Below, in pieces: positions 34,160 to 41,584 of a stretch of DNA of 64,000 nt (within the stretch, counting starts at the first letter, position 1; each line of letters opens with the position of its first letter). Source of the DNA: CAWCTD01 sp963798455 (GTDB lineage Bacteria; Acidobacteriota; Terriglobia; Bryobacterales; Bryobacteraceae). The translations under genes and the position numbers were made by a program. Location: positions 682,001 to 746,000 of the forward strand of contig CAWCTD010000004.1 of the NCBI GenBank assembly GCA_963798455.1, given 5' to 3'. The notes below the pieces were generated by a model. It did not search any database. It was given only the letters and a program-made list of their open reading frames with translations, and was not told where the DNA came from.

Positions 34160-34874
34160 TGCCATTCAAGACATGGCGCGGCAACCACTCGGTGAACCTG
34201 CTGCGTTTCATCCCCGGGCCCTTCATCCAGGACTGGTCCGGCTCGGGGTCGCGCAGCACCTCGGCCACTGTCTTGAAGCGCGGCATCGATTCCGAACTGA
34301 CGCTCCCGTCCTTCTTGCGCCACGACAGGCGGCCACGCTTGGCGATCGCCTCGACGATCTGGTTGGTCATCTGGCAGTCGCCGACCACGTAATCGATCAC
34401 CCGCTGGTGGTTGCCTTTCCTCCACTCTCGCGGCGCGTCGGCCGCATCCATGAGCTTGGTCTGCCGCACCCCCAACGCGTCACCCGCCGCGGCCAAGCCG
34501 ACAGGAAACCCACGCTGGTTGAAGAACTGGAACATCGGATCGTACAACCCGAGCGCCACCCTGGCCGCAGTCTCCATGTCGCCTGCATTGTAGCCGATCC
34601 ACCTCAGGTCGAAACTGAGGCCGTTCCAGGCGAAGAGTTTCCAACCCGTCTGCTGCATTTCGAGCAGGAACGCCAGCAATTCCCGCGTCTTGGATGGATC
34701 CATCTGGAGAACGGGCTTCCCATCCGGTCCGGTCGAGTGCCAGAGCCGGGTGTTCCCTTCGCCCTCCACCGCCGCCGCCACGGAGAGATGAAACGGCGCA
34801 TGATCCAGGAGATCCTCCCCCTGCTTCAGCTCAAACTCATCGGCGATCTCGACATCGAAGCTAATGTATCTCAC
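34143..34874 (-). CDS. Predicted 3'-5' exonuclease (RNase H-like fold)
   Basis: 243 residues from a GTG start. The exonuclease motifs are visible: SFDVEIADEF near the N terminus (Exo I D and E), FAWNGLSFDLRWI (Exo II, with N and D) and VIDYVVGDCQMTNQI (Exo III D). The family resembles the DnaQ-like PolB-exonuclease group. It overlaps the start of the GT2 gene by 14 bp and appears to be the end gene of that operon. A role in that pathway is not obvious. Confidence 0.72.
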   Translation of the reverse strand: MRYISFDVEIADEFELKQGEDLLDHAPFHLSVAAAVEGEGNTRLWHSTGPDGKPVLQMDPSKTRELLAFLLEMQQTGWKLFAWNGLSFDLRWIGYNAGDMETAARVALGLYDPMFQFFNQRGFPVGLAAAGDALGVRQTKLMDAADAPREWRKGNHQRVIDYVVGDCQMTNQIVEAIAKRGRLSWRKKDGSVSSESMPRFKTVAEVLRDPEPDQSWMKGPGMKRSRFTEWLPRHVLNGTIATP

Positions 34875-35766
34875 GGTCTTTCTTGCCGCCTTCGGCCCTG
34901 TTGTGGGCCAGCCATGTCCACACCATGCCCGCCAAGGATGCCGCCTGGCTTACCACCAGCAGCAAACTGAGGGCCACACCCCGCCAGATTGTCTCTCTCT
35001 TCAGTCCCGAGACCACCAAGCCCAGATACCAGAAAGGGGAACTGAACCCCGCGTGTTTCAGCCCTTTCTTCTTGGATACGCTGCGGAACCGGCTTGTGCC
35101 CCCGCCGTACAGAAAGTGCAGGTGCACGAATGTCCGCAGATCCTGACGATGCCCGTGCCGGACAACCGCCGCTGGCGCCGTGACAAAGGGAAAACCGCGG
35201 GACTGCCAGCGGGAACAAAACTCACGGTCCTCCCCGTAGCGTAATTCCTCGTCGAACCCGCCTAGTTCCACGAACCTGTCCCTGGGCACTGCCATGTTGT
35301 TCGCTGGGAAGAACGCTCCGGTTCTCACGGCCGGGTTGTAGTTCTCGTAAAGGTAGTCCATTAAGAGTTGCGTGGCTTGTGTAGGGAGACTCTCGGGGTG
35401 CATGTTGGCTGTCTTCCCGCCACAGGCCGCGCCAGGGGCTTTCTGGAGGGCCTTTTCGATCTCCTTCAGCCAGTCGGCCTCCGGCGTGCAGTCGTCGTCG
35501 GTAAATGCCAGATACCGCCCTCCGGCCTCCCGGGCTCCGCGATTGCGTGCCGCCGCGGGACCCTGGTTCTCCTGGCGGAGCAGGCGCAGATGGAGGCGGT
35601 CGCTGTAGTGAGCGACCGTCCCATCTAGCGGAACCGGACCGCCGTCGTCCACGAGAATTACCTCAAACCTGTCGGAAGGGTAGTCCAGCTTGGAGATTGC
35701 CTGCAAGTGCTGCCCAAGGCTTTCAGCCCTTGCACAAGTCGGGGTGATGATCGAGAAATCATACAT
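34861..35766 (-). CDS. Glycosyltransferase family 2 protein
   Basis: About 301 residues from the ATG at 35766. GT-A motifs are clear: DFSIITPTCARAESLGQHL, VILVDDGG near residue 37, NQGPAAARNRGAREA and the DxD-like FTDDDCTPEADWL. GGFDEELRYGEDREFCSRW contains the ED acceptor motif. Two hydrophobic helices near the C terminus (about 245-290) suggest membrane attachment. It starts 4 bp after the stop of the gene at 35771, in an operon with the radical-SAM gene. It probably transfers a sugar to a lipid or polysaccharide acceptor. Confidence 0.87.
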   Translation of the reverse strand: MYDFSIITPTCARAESLGQHLQAISKLDYPSDRFEVILVDDGGPVPLDGTVAHYSDRLHLRLLRQENQGPAAARNRGAREAGGRYLAFTDDDCTPEADWLKEIEKALQKAPGAACGGKTANMHPESLPTQATQLLMDYLYENYNPAVRTGAFFPANNMAVPRDRFVELGGFDEELRYGEDREFCSRWQSRGFPFVTAPAAVVRHGHRQDLRTFVHLHFLYGGGTSRFRSVSKKKGLKHAGFSSPFWYLGLVVSGLKRETIWRGVALSLLLVVSQAASLAGMVWTWLAHNRAEGGKKDREIH

Positions 35767-35770
35767 GGCG

Positions 35771-36787
35771 TCAGTTCGGGGCCCGGATAGCGTTGGGTCG
35801 CCGGCGCAGGGATGCCCGGATCGCCTCCAGGTCCTGGCGCGTGAACAGGCCGGCATGCTCCCTTTCAAATCTCATCAAAGATGCCTTGGCTCTGCCGGGG
35901 CCCAAGGCGTAGCCGAGGAATTCTCCGGCGGCTCCAGCACAGAGAATGAGCAACGCCGGCCAGACAGCCCCGCCCACGATGCGCAGGCGCAGACCCGCCC
36001 GCCCGGCCTGCCCCAGGATTCTTTTCAGGCGAACGAGCGGGAGCAGGGGCGAGCCACAAGCATACACCACCCGTCTCGCTGGACCCCACCGGCGGCGCCG
36101 CTGGGCGGCGAATACCCGCGATGCCAGGTAGTACTCTCTTAGCGCAGGACCGATCCTCGAGTAGTTCAGATGGAAGATCTTTGCTTCGGGTTCCTGATGC
36201 AGGGGCATTCCTCTTGCCCGCAGCTCAGCATGCAGTGTGATCTCCGCTTGCAGCATGTCCGGCAGACGCGGGCCGTATTCGAGCAGAACTTGCCTGCGGT
36301 AGGAGGACTGGTTCCCCGGCAAGTGCCGGATCTGCTCCGCGGCCTGAGCCTGCATGTACATGCCGTAGTAAACCAGGAAACAGCCCCAGCTTGCGTTGCT
36401 GGCGGGATTGGCGTTCAGCACCACGGGGCCCACCGTGGCATAGGGGGCGCTAGCGTATGCCTTGACCAGGGCTTCCGCCCAGCCAGGGTCCGGATGAGAG
36501 TGGTCTTCCACGAAGGCGACCAGCGGAGCTCGCGCAGCCCACACACCCGCCGCCTTGGCCTTGCCGGCGTCGTCCATCGCTCCGTCCTCCACGACCCGGA
36601 GCGAGTGCAGCCCGAGCGCCGCACCCTCGACGCGGGCCAAGCCGTCCTTGGAACGGGTGACCAGGATGCACTCCAGCTCGCTAGCGATGGTCTGAGCGCC
36701 AAGGGACTCCAACGTCAATTGCAGACACTCGGAGTAGCCCTCTGCCACGACAATCACCGACATAGTCGGATCAGCCTGACTAGGCAC
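35771..36787 (-). CDS. GT2-like glycosyltransferase
   Basis: About 338 residues from a GTG at 36787, chosen because GGAG precedes it and it lies 5 bp after the radical-SAM stop; an ATG at 36763 is an alternative. The N-terminal fold resembles GT2 (VIVVAEGYSECLQLTLESLG, ELECILVTRS, APLVAFVEDHSHPDPGW in place of the DxD). A C-terminal hydrophobic stretch (RIVGGAVWPALLILCAGAAGEFL broken near 265-290) suggests a membrane anchor. It is more divergent than its neighbour, so the donor-binding motif is less certain. Confidence 0.75.
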   Translation of the reverse strand: MPSQADPTMSVIVVAEGYSECLQLTLESLGAQTIASELECILVTRSKDGLARVEGAALGLHSLRVVEDGAMDDAGKAKAAGVWAARAPLVAFVEDHSHPDPGWAEALVKAYASAPYATVGPVVLNANPASNASWGCFLVYYGMYMQAQAAEQIRHLPGNQSSYRRQVLLEYGPRLPDMLQAEITLHAELRARGMPLHQEPEAKIFHLNYSRIGPALREYYLASRVFAAQRRRRWGPARRVVYACGSPLLPLVRLKRILGQAGRAGLRLRIVGGAVWPALLILCAGAAGEFLGYALGPGRAKASLMRFEREHAGLFTRQDLEAIRASLRRRPNAIRAPN

Positions 36788-36792
36788 GCCGC

Positions 36793-37935
36793 CTATCTCC
36801 CTTGACTGAAGAACACCGCTTCTGCATTCGCTTCGCTTCCAACGTCGCCCCCCTCGAAGCCCGAGGCGCACTCGCCGCACAAGGGGAGCTGCTGCCAGTG
36901 CCGGCGGAACTCACTTCTCAGCCTATTGCAGTTCTCGCCGTACCAGATCTCCCGGAAGCTGTGCTGTTGCAGCGAGCCCAGAGGCCGCCGCTCATTGTAG
37001 TCCATGAAGCACGAGCACACTGTGCCGTCCCAGTGTACGGTCGGGCAATTCCACAAGTTCCGGCACGGATTCCGCGCGACTCGGACAGGCGCCTTGGTGT
37101 CCTGTGCAAGCCGCGGCAGCTGAAACCTCGACTCGCTTGGAACCAGGCCGCCTCCCGCTCGATCGCGGACCTCGGTCTCGGGTCCGCGACCTCCTGTCGT
37201 GCCGGGCACAAAGTGAAACTTGCGGAGCGTCAGGACATCGACGCCGAGGCCTTGTGCGAACTCCCGGAGCAGCGGGACTTCGTGCTCGCAATGCTTCATC
37301 ACGATGAACCGCAAGTTGACGATGGGCGTGGTGCGCCCCGACCGCCGTCTCGCGGCCACGACCTGGCGGATGCCCTCCAGCACCGTGTCCAAACGCCCTT
37401 TCTCGCGGTAACGCTGGTAGGTCTCCTGGCTGATACCGTCGACCGAGAACACCAGAGCGTCCAGGCCTGAGGCGGCCACTTCGTCCGCGTGAGCGCCGCT
37501 GGCGAAGACGTGGCCGTTGGTGCTCGATATGACCTTGATCCCCGCCCGGTGCGCGTAGCGGATCATCTCGTAGGCGTGCGGATTGAGAAAGGGTTCCCCC
37601 CAATCCCAGAACAGGATCGCCAGCAGTGAGTCGCGAAGCTCGTCCACGATTCCCTGGAACATGTCGAGGCCCATGCTGCCCGCGGGCCGGCCGAGGCCTG
37701 TGGCGACCGGACAAATCGTGCACTCGAGGTTGCAGCGGCTGATCGGCTCCACCTGCAAGATCGTCGGGAGACCCCACGGCCTGGACGGCTTGAAGCGGAC
37801 CGAGCTCTCGGTCAGAAACCAGTTGACTACCTTGCCCCACGGCAAAGCCTCGAAGCGCAAGGGGAGAAGATCCACGTCGAAGGAGAGCCTGCCGGAAGCA
37901 AAGGCGGGAACGACCTGGGACAGCCTGCGAATCAC
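36793..37935 (-). CDS. Radical SAM protein with SPASM-type C terminus
   Basis: 380 residues. The radical SAM CxxxCxxC is CNLECTIC near residue 69, followed by the GGEP-like DWGEPFLNP. The C-terminal extension carries CRNLWNCPTVHWDGTVCSC and CGEC, a SPASM-like set of cysteines binding auxiliary clusters. SPASM enzymes often modify peptides, but related ones act in sugar and other biosynthesis. There is no precursor peptide visible next to it. It heads an operon with two GT2 genes, so it may act on a glycan or its acceptor. Confidence 0.85.
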   Translation of the reverse strand: MIRRLSQVVPAFASGRLSFDVDLLPLRFEALPWGKVVNWFLTESSVRFKPSRPWGLPTILQVEPISRCNLECTICPVATGLGRPAGSMGLDMFQGIVDELRDSLLAILFWDWGEPFLNPHAYEMIRYAHRAGIKVISSTNGHVFASGAHADEVAASGLDALVFSVDGISQETYQRYREKGRLDTVLEGIRQVVAARRRSGRTTPIVNLRFIVMKHCEHEVPLLREFAQGLGVDVLTLRKFHFVPGTTGGRGPETEVRDRAGGGLVPSESRFQLPRLAQDTKAPVRVARNPCRNLWNCPTVHWDGTVCSCFMDYNERRPLGSLQQHSFREIWYGENCNRLRSEFRRHWQQLPLCGECASGFEGGDVGSEANAEAVFFSQGR

Positions 37936-38018
37936 CTAGCTCTCATTATGCCGCTTCAGCCGAGTTCCCCGACTCTTCGAGGGGAGTATACTGCTCGTAG
38001 GATGGGAGGATTCATACC

Positions 38019-39623
38019 ATGATGCGCATGTCTCGCCGTGAACTCATAGTTGGTTCCGTTCAGGCGGTTGCCGCTGCCTCACTTTTCGGATTGGCGCAGG
38101 AGAAAGCGCGCGTCGGCCTCGTGCAGTCGACGCACAAGCGCCTGGCGAAGCCTGTCTCCGCTGAACATCCCCTTGACTACCAGATCGTCCGCGACATGGT
38201 ATGGCGTGCCATCGAGTATGGGAGCCCGCGAGCGGGAAGCCTGGAAGCCAAGATCAAGCCCGGTTCGTGGGTGGTCATCAAACCCAACATCGTGTACCTA
38301 AAGCCGCAGAGAGGCTACCGCACCGGCGACGTTACGGACCAGCGGGTGACGCGCGCCGTGCTCGAATACGTGGCAAAGAGGTCGAAAGCAGGCCGCGTTA
38401 CGATCGCCGAGGGAGGCAGCTACCGTTCTCTCACCGATCCGGCGAAAGACGACGCAGTCACGCAGGGTGGCGTGCGTGTCGATGCGGCCACTTACGACTG
38501 GGGGACGGATGAGTTTCCGGGCGTGGGCGGCGCCATGGCCGCCATGTTCAAGGAATTCCGCGCCGCTTACCCTGAGAAGAAGTTCGATTACGTGGACCTC
38601 AGCTACGATGTGGCGCGCGACGCCTCCGGCAACCCGCGCCGGATCGAGGTGCCCCGCCTGAACGGGGTGGGAGCTTTCGGCGCGCGTTCGGATTACTACG
38701 TCACCAATACCATTCGCAACTGCGATTTCCTGATCAGCGTGCCGGTGATGAAGGTCCACGAGAATTGCGGCGTCACCGCGTGCTTCAAGAACTACGTGGG
38801 AACCGGTCCCCGCTGCGTTTACGCTATCCCTGGCGCCTTCTGGAACGTGAACCTGCACAACCAGTACGCGGTGGACACCCGAATCGACACGTTCATCGCC
38901 GATCTGGCGGCCTTCCACCCGCCCGATTTCAACGTGGTGGACGGAATTCGCGGGCTGCAATATACCGAGCACGACAACAACCTGCCCGACCAGATGCTCC
39001 GAAATAACCTGGTTGTCGCGGGCGAAGACACCGTCGCTACGGATGCGGTGGTGGCAAAACTGCTCGGCTTCCACCCGGCCGATATCGATTACCTGAACAT
39101 GGGAGCAGCGCGCGGACTCGGCACTTACAACCTGGGGCAAATCGACGTCGTGGGCGATGAACTGGACCGTCTCTCCCGCGCCTGGATCAAACCCAGGACA
39201 TGGTACGCGCGCTGCAACCGCGAGTGGCTGGTCACGCGTGAGCCGGAGTCGAACACCGCCACCTGGAAACGCCATACATCCTTCGGGGACACGTTGTACT
39301 TCGCCAAGGCTCTGGACGGACCCGCACCGGTCGCCGCCGCGGCGGTCAAGGTGCGCGCGGACGGGAATCTCAAGGGATTCCTCTGGCTGGGCCTGAGCGG
39401 CAAGGTGGCGGTCACCCTGAACGGCGCGAAGATTCTCGAAGAAGAGAACACGACGCGCTACCGGGTGGGCCAGGTCCAGAAACCCGTCGAACTGCGGCCG
39501 GGGGAAAATCAGTTTGTCTTCCGCGTCGAGGCCGTTGGAGAAAGACCTGTTCAACTCGCAGCCGTTCTGACCGGCCCCGCGAACAACGGCGACAGCCTCG
39601 ACGGAGCACGCTGGACTCTCTGA
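38019..39623 (+). CDS. DUF362 domain protein, secreted
   Basis: 534 residues from the first ATG, with GGAGG upstream. The N terminus has a Tat-like signal (SRRELIVGSVQAVAAASLFG). The DUF362 core is recognisable by WVVIKPNIVYLKPQRGYRTGD, the VTIAEGGSY block and ISVPVMKVHENCGVTACFKN. The C-terminal ~100 residues form a separate beta-rich domain. DUF362 proteins have no established activity; some carry Fe-S clusters, but no ferredoxin cysteines are seen here. It is a single-gene unit. Confidence 0.8.
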   Translation: MMRMSRRELIVGSVQAVAAASLFGLAQEKARVGLVQSTHKRLAKPVSAEHPLDYQIVRDMVWRAIEYGSPRAGSLEAKIKPGSWVVIKPNIVYLKPQRGYRTGDVTDQRVTRAVLEYVAKRSKAGRVTIAEGGSYRSLTDPAKDDAVTQGGVRVDAATYDWGTDEFPGVGGAMAAMFKEFRAAYPEKKFDYVDLSYDVARDASGNPRRIEVPRLNGVGAFGARSDYYVTNTIRNCDFLISVPVMKVHENCGVTACFKNYVGTGPRCVYAIPGAFWNVNLHNQYAVDTRIDTFIADLAAFHPPDFNVVDGIRGLQYTEHDNNLPDQMLRNNLVVAGEDTVATDAVVAKLLGFHPADIDYLNMGAARGLGTYNLGQIDVVGDELDRLSRAWIKPRTWYARCNREWLVTREPESNTATWKRHTSFGDTLYFAKALDGPAPVAAAAVKVRADGNLKGFLWLGLSGKVAVTLNGAKILEEENTTRYRVGQVQKPVELRPGENQFVFRVEAVGERPVQLAAVLTGPANNGDSLDGARWTL

Positions 39624-39743
39624 GGCATAACGCCGGACTGGCGTATCCTTGGGCGCCGTCCCTTGGAACGCCGACCTAGCAGCGTGCGTCTCAAGGGTTA
39701 CACGACTTTGAACGCCGCCGAAACTCCTGTGCGGTGAGCCCGG

Positions 39744-40325
39744 TCAGCGCCCCGGCCCGCGCCTCATGCCACCCATCCCGCCGCCTTCGCTGGAGGGAGG
39801 CACAATGCCCTTCAGGCGGAGATAAACAGCGAGATAGCCATACTCCTCGTTGTCATGTGCCACGATCTGGTTCAGCGCCCCCAGTTTGGACCGCTGGCCA
39901 CGCCCCATGGTCATCATCTGGACGGCCGAGGCGTCCGTGAGAGTATCGAAGGCCTTGTCGCACTCGGCGAAGGACGTCTGCAACGCCGCCACCAAGTCGG
40001 CTTTGGTGGTCTTCGAAGCCGCGTTTACAGACTTGGCCTCACCATTGACCGTCGAGCAAACGCGCATCTGCATATCGGCGATGTGGGCGATCGCCGCACC
40101 GAACTCGCGAATCTCCGCAACCGGCTTGAAAGTGTAATTCTCCTCCGGCATCTTCTCGGCCATCCTTACCAGGTTGTTTTTGACCGAGGTGTAGGCGCTC
40201 TTCAGTTCAGTGCTCAGAGGGTTAGCGCCAGGGGCCTGACCCTGCGCTTGAAGCGCGCAGGTGCAGAACACCAAAGCTGCAAGCAGAACTACGAGATAGC
40301 GTACCACGCAGGTTTCCTCCCTCAT
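39744..40325 (-). CDS. DinB-family protein with signal peptide
   Basis: 193 residues. A signal peptide (YLVVLLAALVFCTCALQAQG) is followed by a DinB-like four-helix bundle: SAYTSVKNNLVRMAEKMPEENYTFKP, FGAAIAHIADMQMRVC with the metal-ligand His, and LGALNQIVAHDNEEYGYLAVY. DinB proteins bind a metal with three His, two of which are seen. Many Acidobacteria carry exported versions of unknown role. A Gly/Met/Arg-rich tail ends the protein. It is a lone gene bordering the tRNA-Val duplication. Confidence 0.8.
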   Translation of the reverse strand: MREETCVVRYLVVLLAALVFCTCALQAQGQAPGANPLSTELKSAYTSVKNNLVRMAEKMPEENYTFKPVAEIREFGAAIAHIADMQMRVCSTVNGEAKSVNAASKTTKADLVAALQTSFAECDKAFDTLTDASAVQMMTMGRGQRSKLGALNQIVAHDNEEYGYLAVYLRLKGIVPPSSEGGGMGGMRRGPGR

Positions 40326-40397
40326 CTTCGGTATCGAATCGTGCTCCGATCTCGACCCGTTGTCAATGATACCTCAGCGGCGACTCGTTGAAGATAA

Positions 40398-40442
40398 ATG
40401 GTGGGCGGTGCAGGGCTCGAACCTGCGACCTCCTGCTTGTAA
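40398..40442. repeat. attachment-site repeat: duplicated 3' half of tRNA-Val
   Basis: 45 bp identical to 41433-41477, from the CCA end through the T-arm and into the anticodon loop of the tRNA-Val. The identity stops inside the anticodon loop, the usual crossover zone for tRNA-targeting integrases. It marks the distal border of the 1-kb cassette with the toxin-antitoxin pair. There is no D-arm, so it is not a tRNA gene. Confidence 0.9.
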
Positions 40443-40525
40443 CGTGTGCACGCGACCTTCCCGGAACGCGCCCAGCCCGGACACTACCTTGGCGGTCAGC
40501 GCTGTATTGCCGAAGATGATTCTGC

Positions 40526-40554
40526 TTGACATGTACGTCTAACAGCCGTACATT
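40526..40554 (+). promoter_or_regulatory. Promoter of the toxin-antitoxin pair
   Basis: TTGACA (40526-40531) and TACATT (40549-40554) are 17 bp apart. The predicted start falls near 40561, just before the GGGAGG ribosome site and the ATG at 40573, so the leader is very short. Confidence 0.7.
40531..40553. promoter_or_regulatory. Perfect inverted-repeat operator in the toxin-antitoxin promoter
   Basis: ATGTACG-N9-CGTACAT spans the whole spacer between the -35 and -10 boxes. Type II antitoxins autoregulate through such sites, so this is the likely binding site of the DUF1778 antitoxin alone or with its toxin. Confidence 0.7.
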
Positions 40555-40572
40555 GAACAAAGGGAGGGTTGA

Positions 40573-40854
40573 ATGGCCCAAGAAGCGACAGCGCGCCTCG
40601 AAGCCCGCGTCACCGAAGAGAACAAGCGGCTGCTGTTGCAGGCCGCGGAACTTGAAGGAAAGTCACTGACGGATTTTGTGGTCGATGCAGCGCGGACTGC
40701 GGCTACGGCGACCCTAGAGCGGCATTCCGTCATGAAGTTGAGTGTTCGGGATTGCCACGTGTTCGTGCGGGCTCTGCTCAATCCCCCCAAACCCTCGGCA
40801 AACCTGCGTGCAGCGGTTGTACGTTACAAGGCAGCACTTCCGGAGTCCCACTGA
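40573..40854 (+). CDS. DUF1778 antitoxin (TacA-like)
   Basis: 93 residues. The N-terminal half has the DUF1778 ribbon-helix-helix pattern (ARLEARVTEENKRLLLQAAELEGKSLTDFVVDAA broken across residues 7-40), which binds DNA as a dimer. The C-terminal part (about 55-93) would wrap the toxin, as in TacA. The gene has a strong GGGAGG site and sits under a perfect inverted-repeat operator. The downstream GNAT gene starts at its stop codon, which fits a TacAT-type module. Confidence 0.88.
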   Translation: MAQEATARLEARVTEENKRLLLQAAELEGKSLTDFVVDAARTAATATLERHSVMKLSVRDCHVFVRALLNPPKPSANLRAAVVRYKAALPESH

Positions 40855-41384
40855 TTCCGTCACCCCAGGGATCGCGCGAAGCGCGCGTTGAAGCGCTTTC
40901 AAATAGGCACAGCAAGTTGCGGGAGCGCTTCGACTGCGGCTCGGAAGTACTTAATCGTTATCTTCAGCGGCAAGCCAGCCAGGACATGAAGAGGAAGGCC
41001 GCAGCGGTGTTCGTGCTCGTCGATGCGGCAGGGGCAAGCATCCTTGGGTACTACGCCCTGTCGTCGTTCACGATCGAGACATGTAGGATACCGCCAGAAG
41101 TGGCGGCAAGGCTCCCGAGGTACCCTCACCTTCCCGCTACCTTGATCGGGCGATTGGCGGTAGACAGGAGAAACCAAGGGAGACGGTTAGGTGAGTATCT
41201 ATTGATGGACGCGCTCCGGCGCAGCCTGGAGAACACGGCAACAGTGGGCTCCATTGCCATCGTCGTCGATGCCAAGGATGAGAATGCTCGCAACTTCTAC
41301 CGGCGCTACGACTTCATTTCTCTTCCGGACCAGAGTGATCGCCTGTTCCTACCGATGGGCGCCGTCGAGCAGTTGTTTCGCTAG
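40851..41384 (+). CDS. GNAT acetyltransferase toxin (TacT-like)
   Basis: About 177 residues from a proposed CTG start at 40851, overlapping the antitoxin TGA (CTGA) with GGAG five bases before it; no ATG, GTG or TTG occurs in frame between there and the conserved domain. An in-frame ATG at 40752 would put a long antitoxin-overlapping extension on the protein. GNAT motifs are RLAVDRRNQGRRLGEYLLMDAL for acetyl-CoA and NFYRRYDFISL with the expected Tyr. TacT-type toxins acetylate aminoacyl-tRNA and block translation. All core residues seem intact. Confidence 0.87.
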   Translation: MIPSPQGSREARVEALSNRHSKLRERFDCGSEVLNRYLQRQASQDMKRKAAAVFVLVDAAGASILGYYALSSFTIETCRIPPEVAARLPRYPHLPATLIGRLAVDRRNQGRRLGEYLLMDALRRSLENTATVGSIAIVVDAKDENARNFYRRYDFISLPDQSDRLFLPMGAVEQLFR

Positions 41385-41432
41385 GGAACTCGGCAGAGTA
41401 TCCAAGGGCACGCGCGAAGTCAGCCCCCCAAC

Positions 41433-41477
41433 ATGGTGGGCGGTGCAGGGCTCGAACCTGCGACCTCCTGCTTGTAA
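41433..41477. repeat. attachment-site repeat inside the intact tRNA-Val
   Basis: The second copy of the 45-bp repeat at 40398-40442. It runs from the CCA end to the anticodon loop of the functional tRNA-Val. The two copies flank about 1 kb of DNA holding the toxin-antitoxin pair but no integrase. Confidence 0.9.
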
Positions 41478-41510
41478 GGCAGGCGCTCTGACCAACTGAG
41501 CTAACCGCCC
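41434..41510 (-). tRNA. tRNA-Val (UAC)
   Basis: 77 bases on the minus strand including the encoded CCA. The acceptor stem is GGGCGGT/ACCGCCC. The D-arm contains AGCTCAGTTGGTCAGAGC, the anticodon arm is CCTGC-CTTACAA-GCAGG, giving anticodon TAC, and the T-arm contains GGTTCGAGCC. All stems pair. Its 3' half is duplicated at 40398-40442, so the gene served as an integration target. Confidence 0.95.
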
Positions 41511-41584
41511 TGCTTCGACCACAATAGCACCCGCTTCCCGCGTCCTTCAATCCGCCGGCCTCAAAGACGTTACAATCGAGACCT

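Noticed and set aside
36793..37935. Radical SAM gene as an anaerobic sulfatase-maturating enzyme
   Set aside because: It is in a glycosyltransferase operon 14 kb from the sulfatases and the C-terminal cysteine pattern was not a clear match to anSME.
40398..40442. A second tRNA-Val gene
   Set aside because: Only the 3' half is present; there is no D-arm or 5' acceptor strand.
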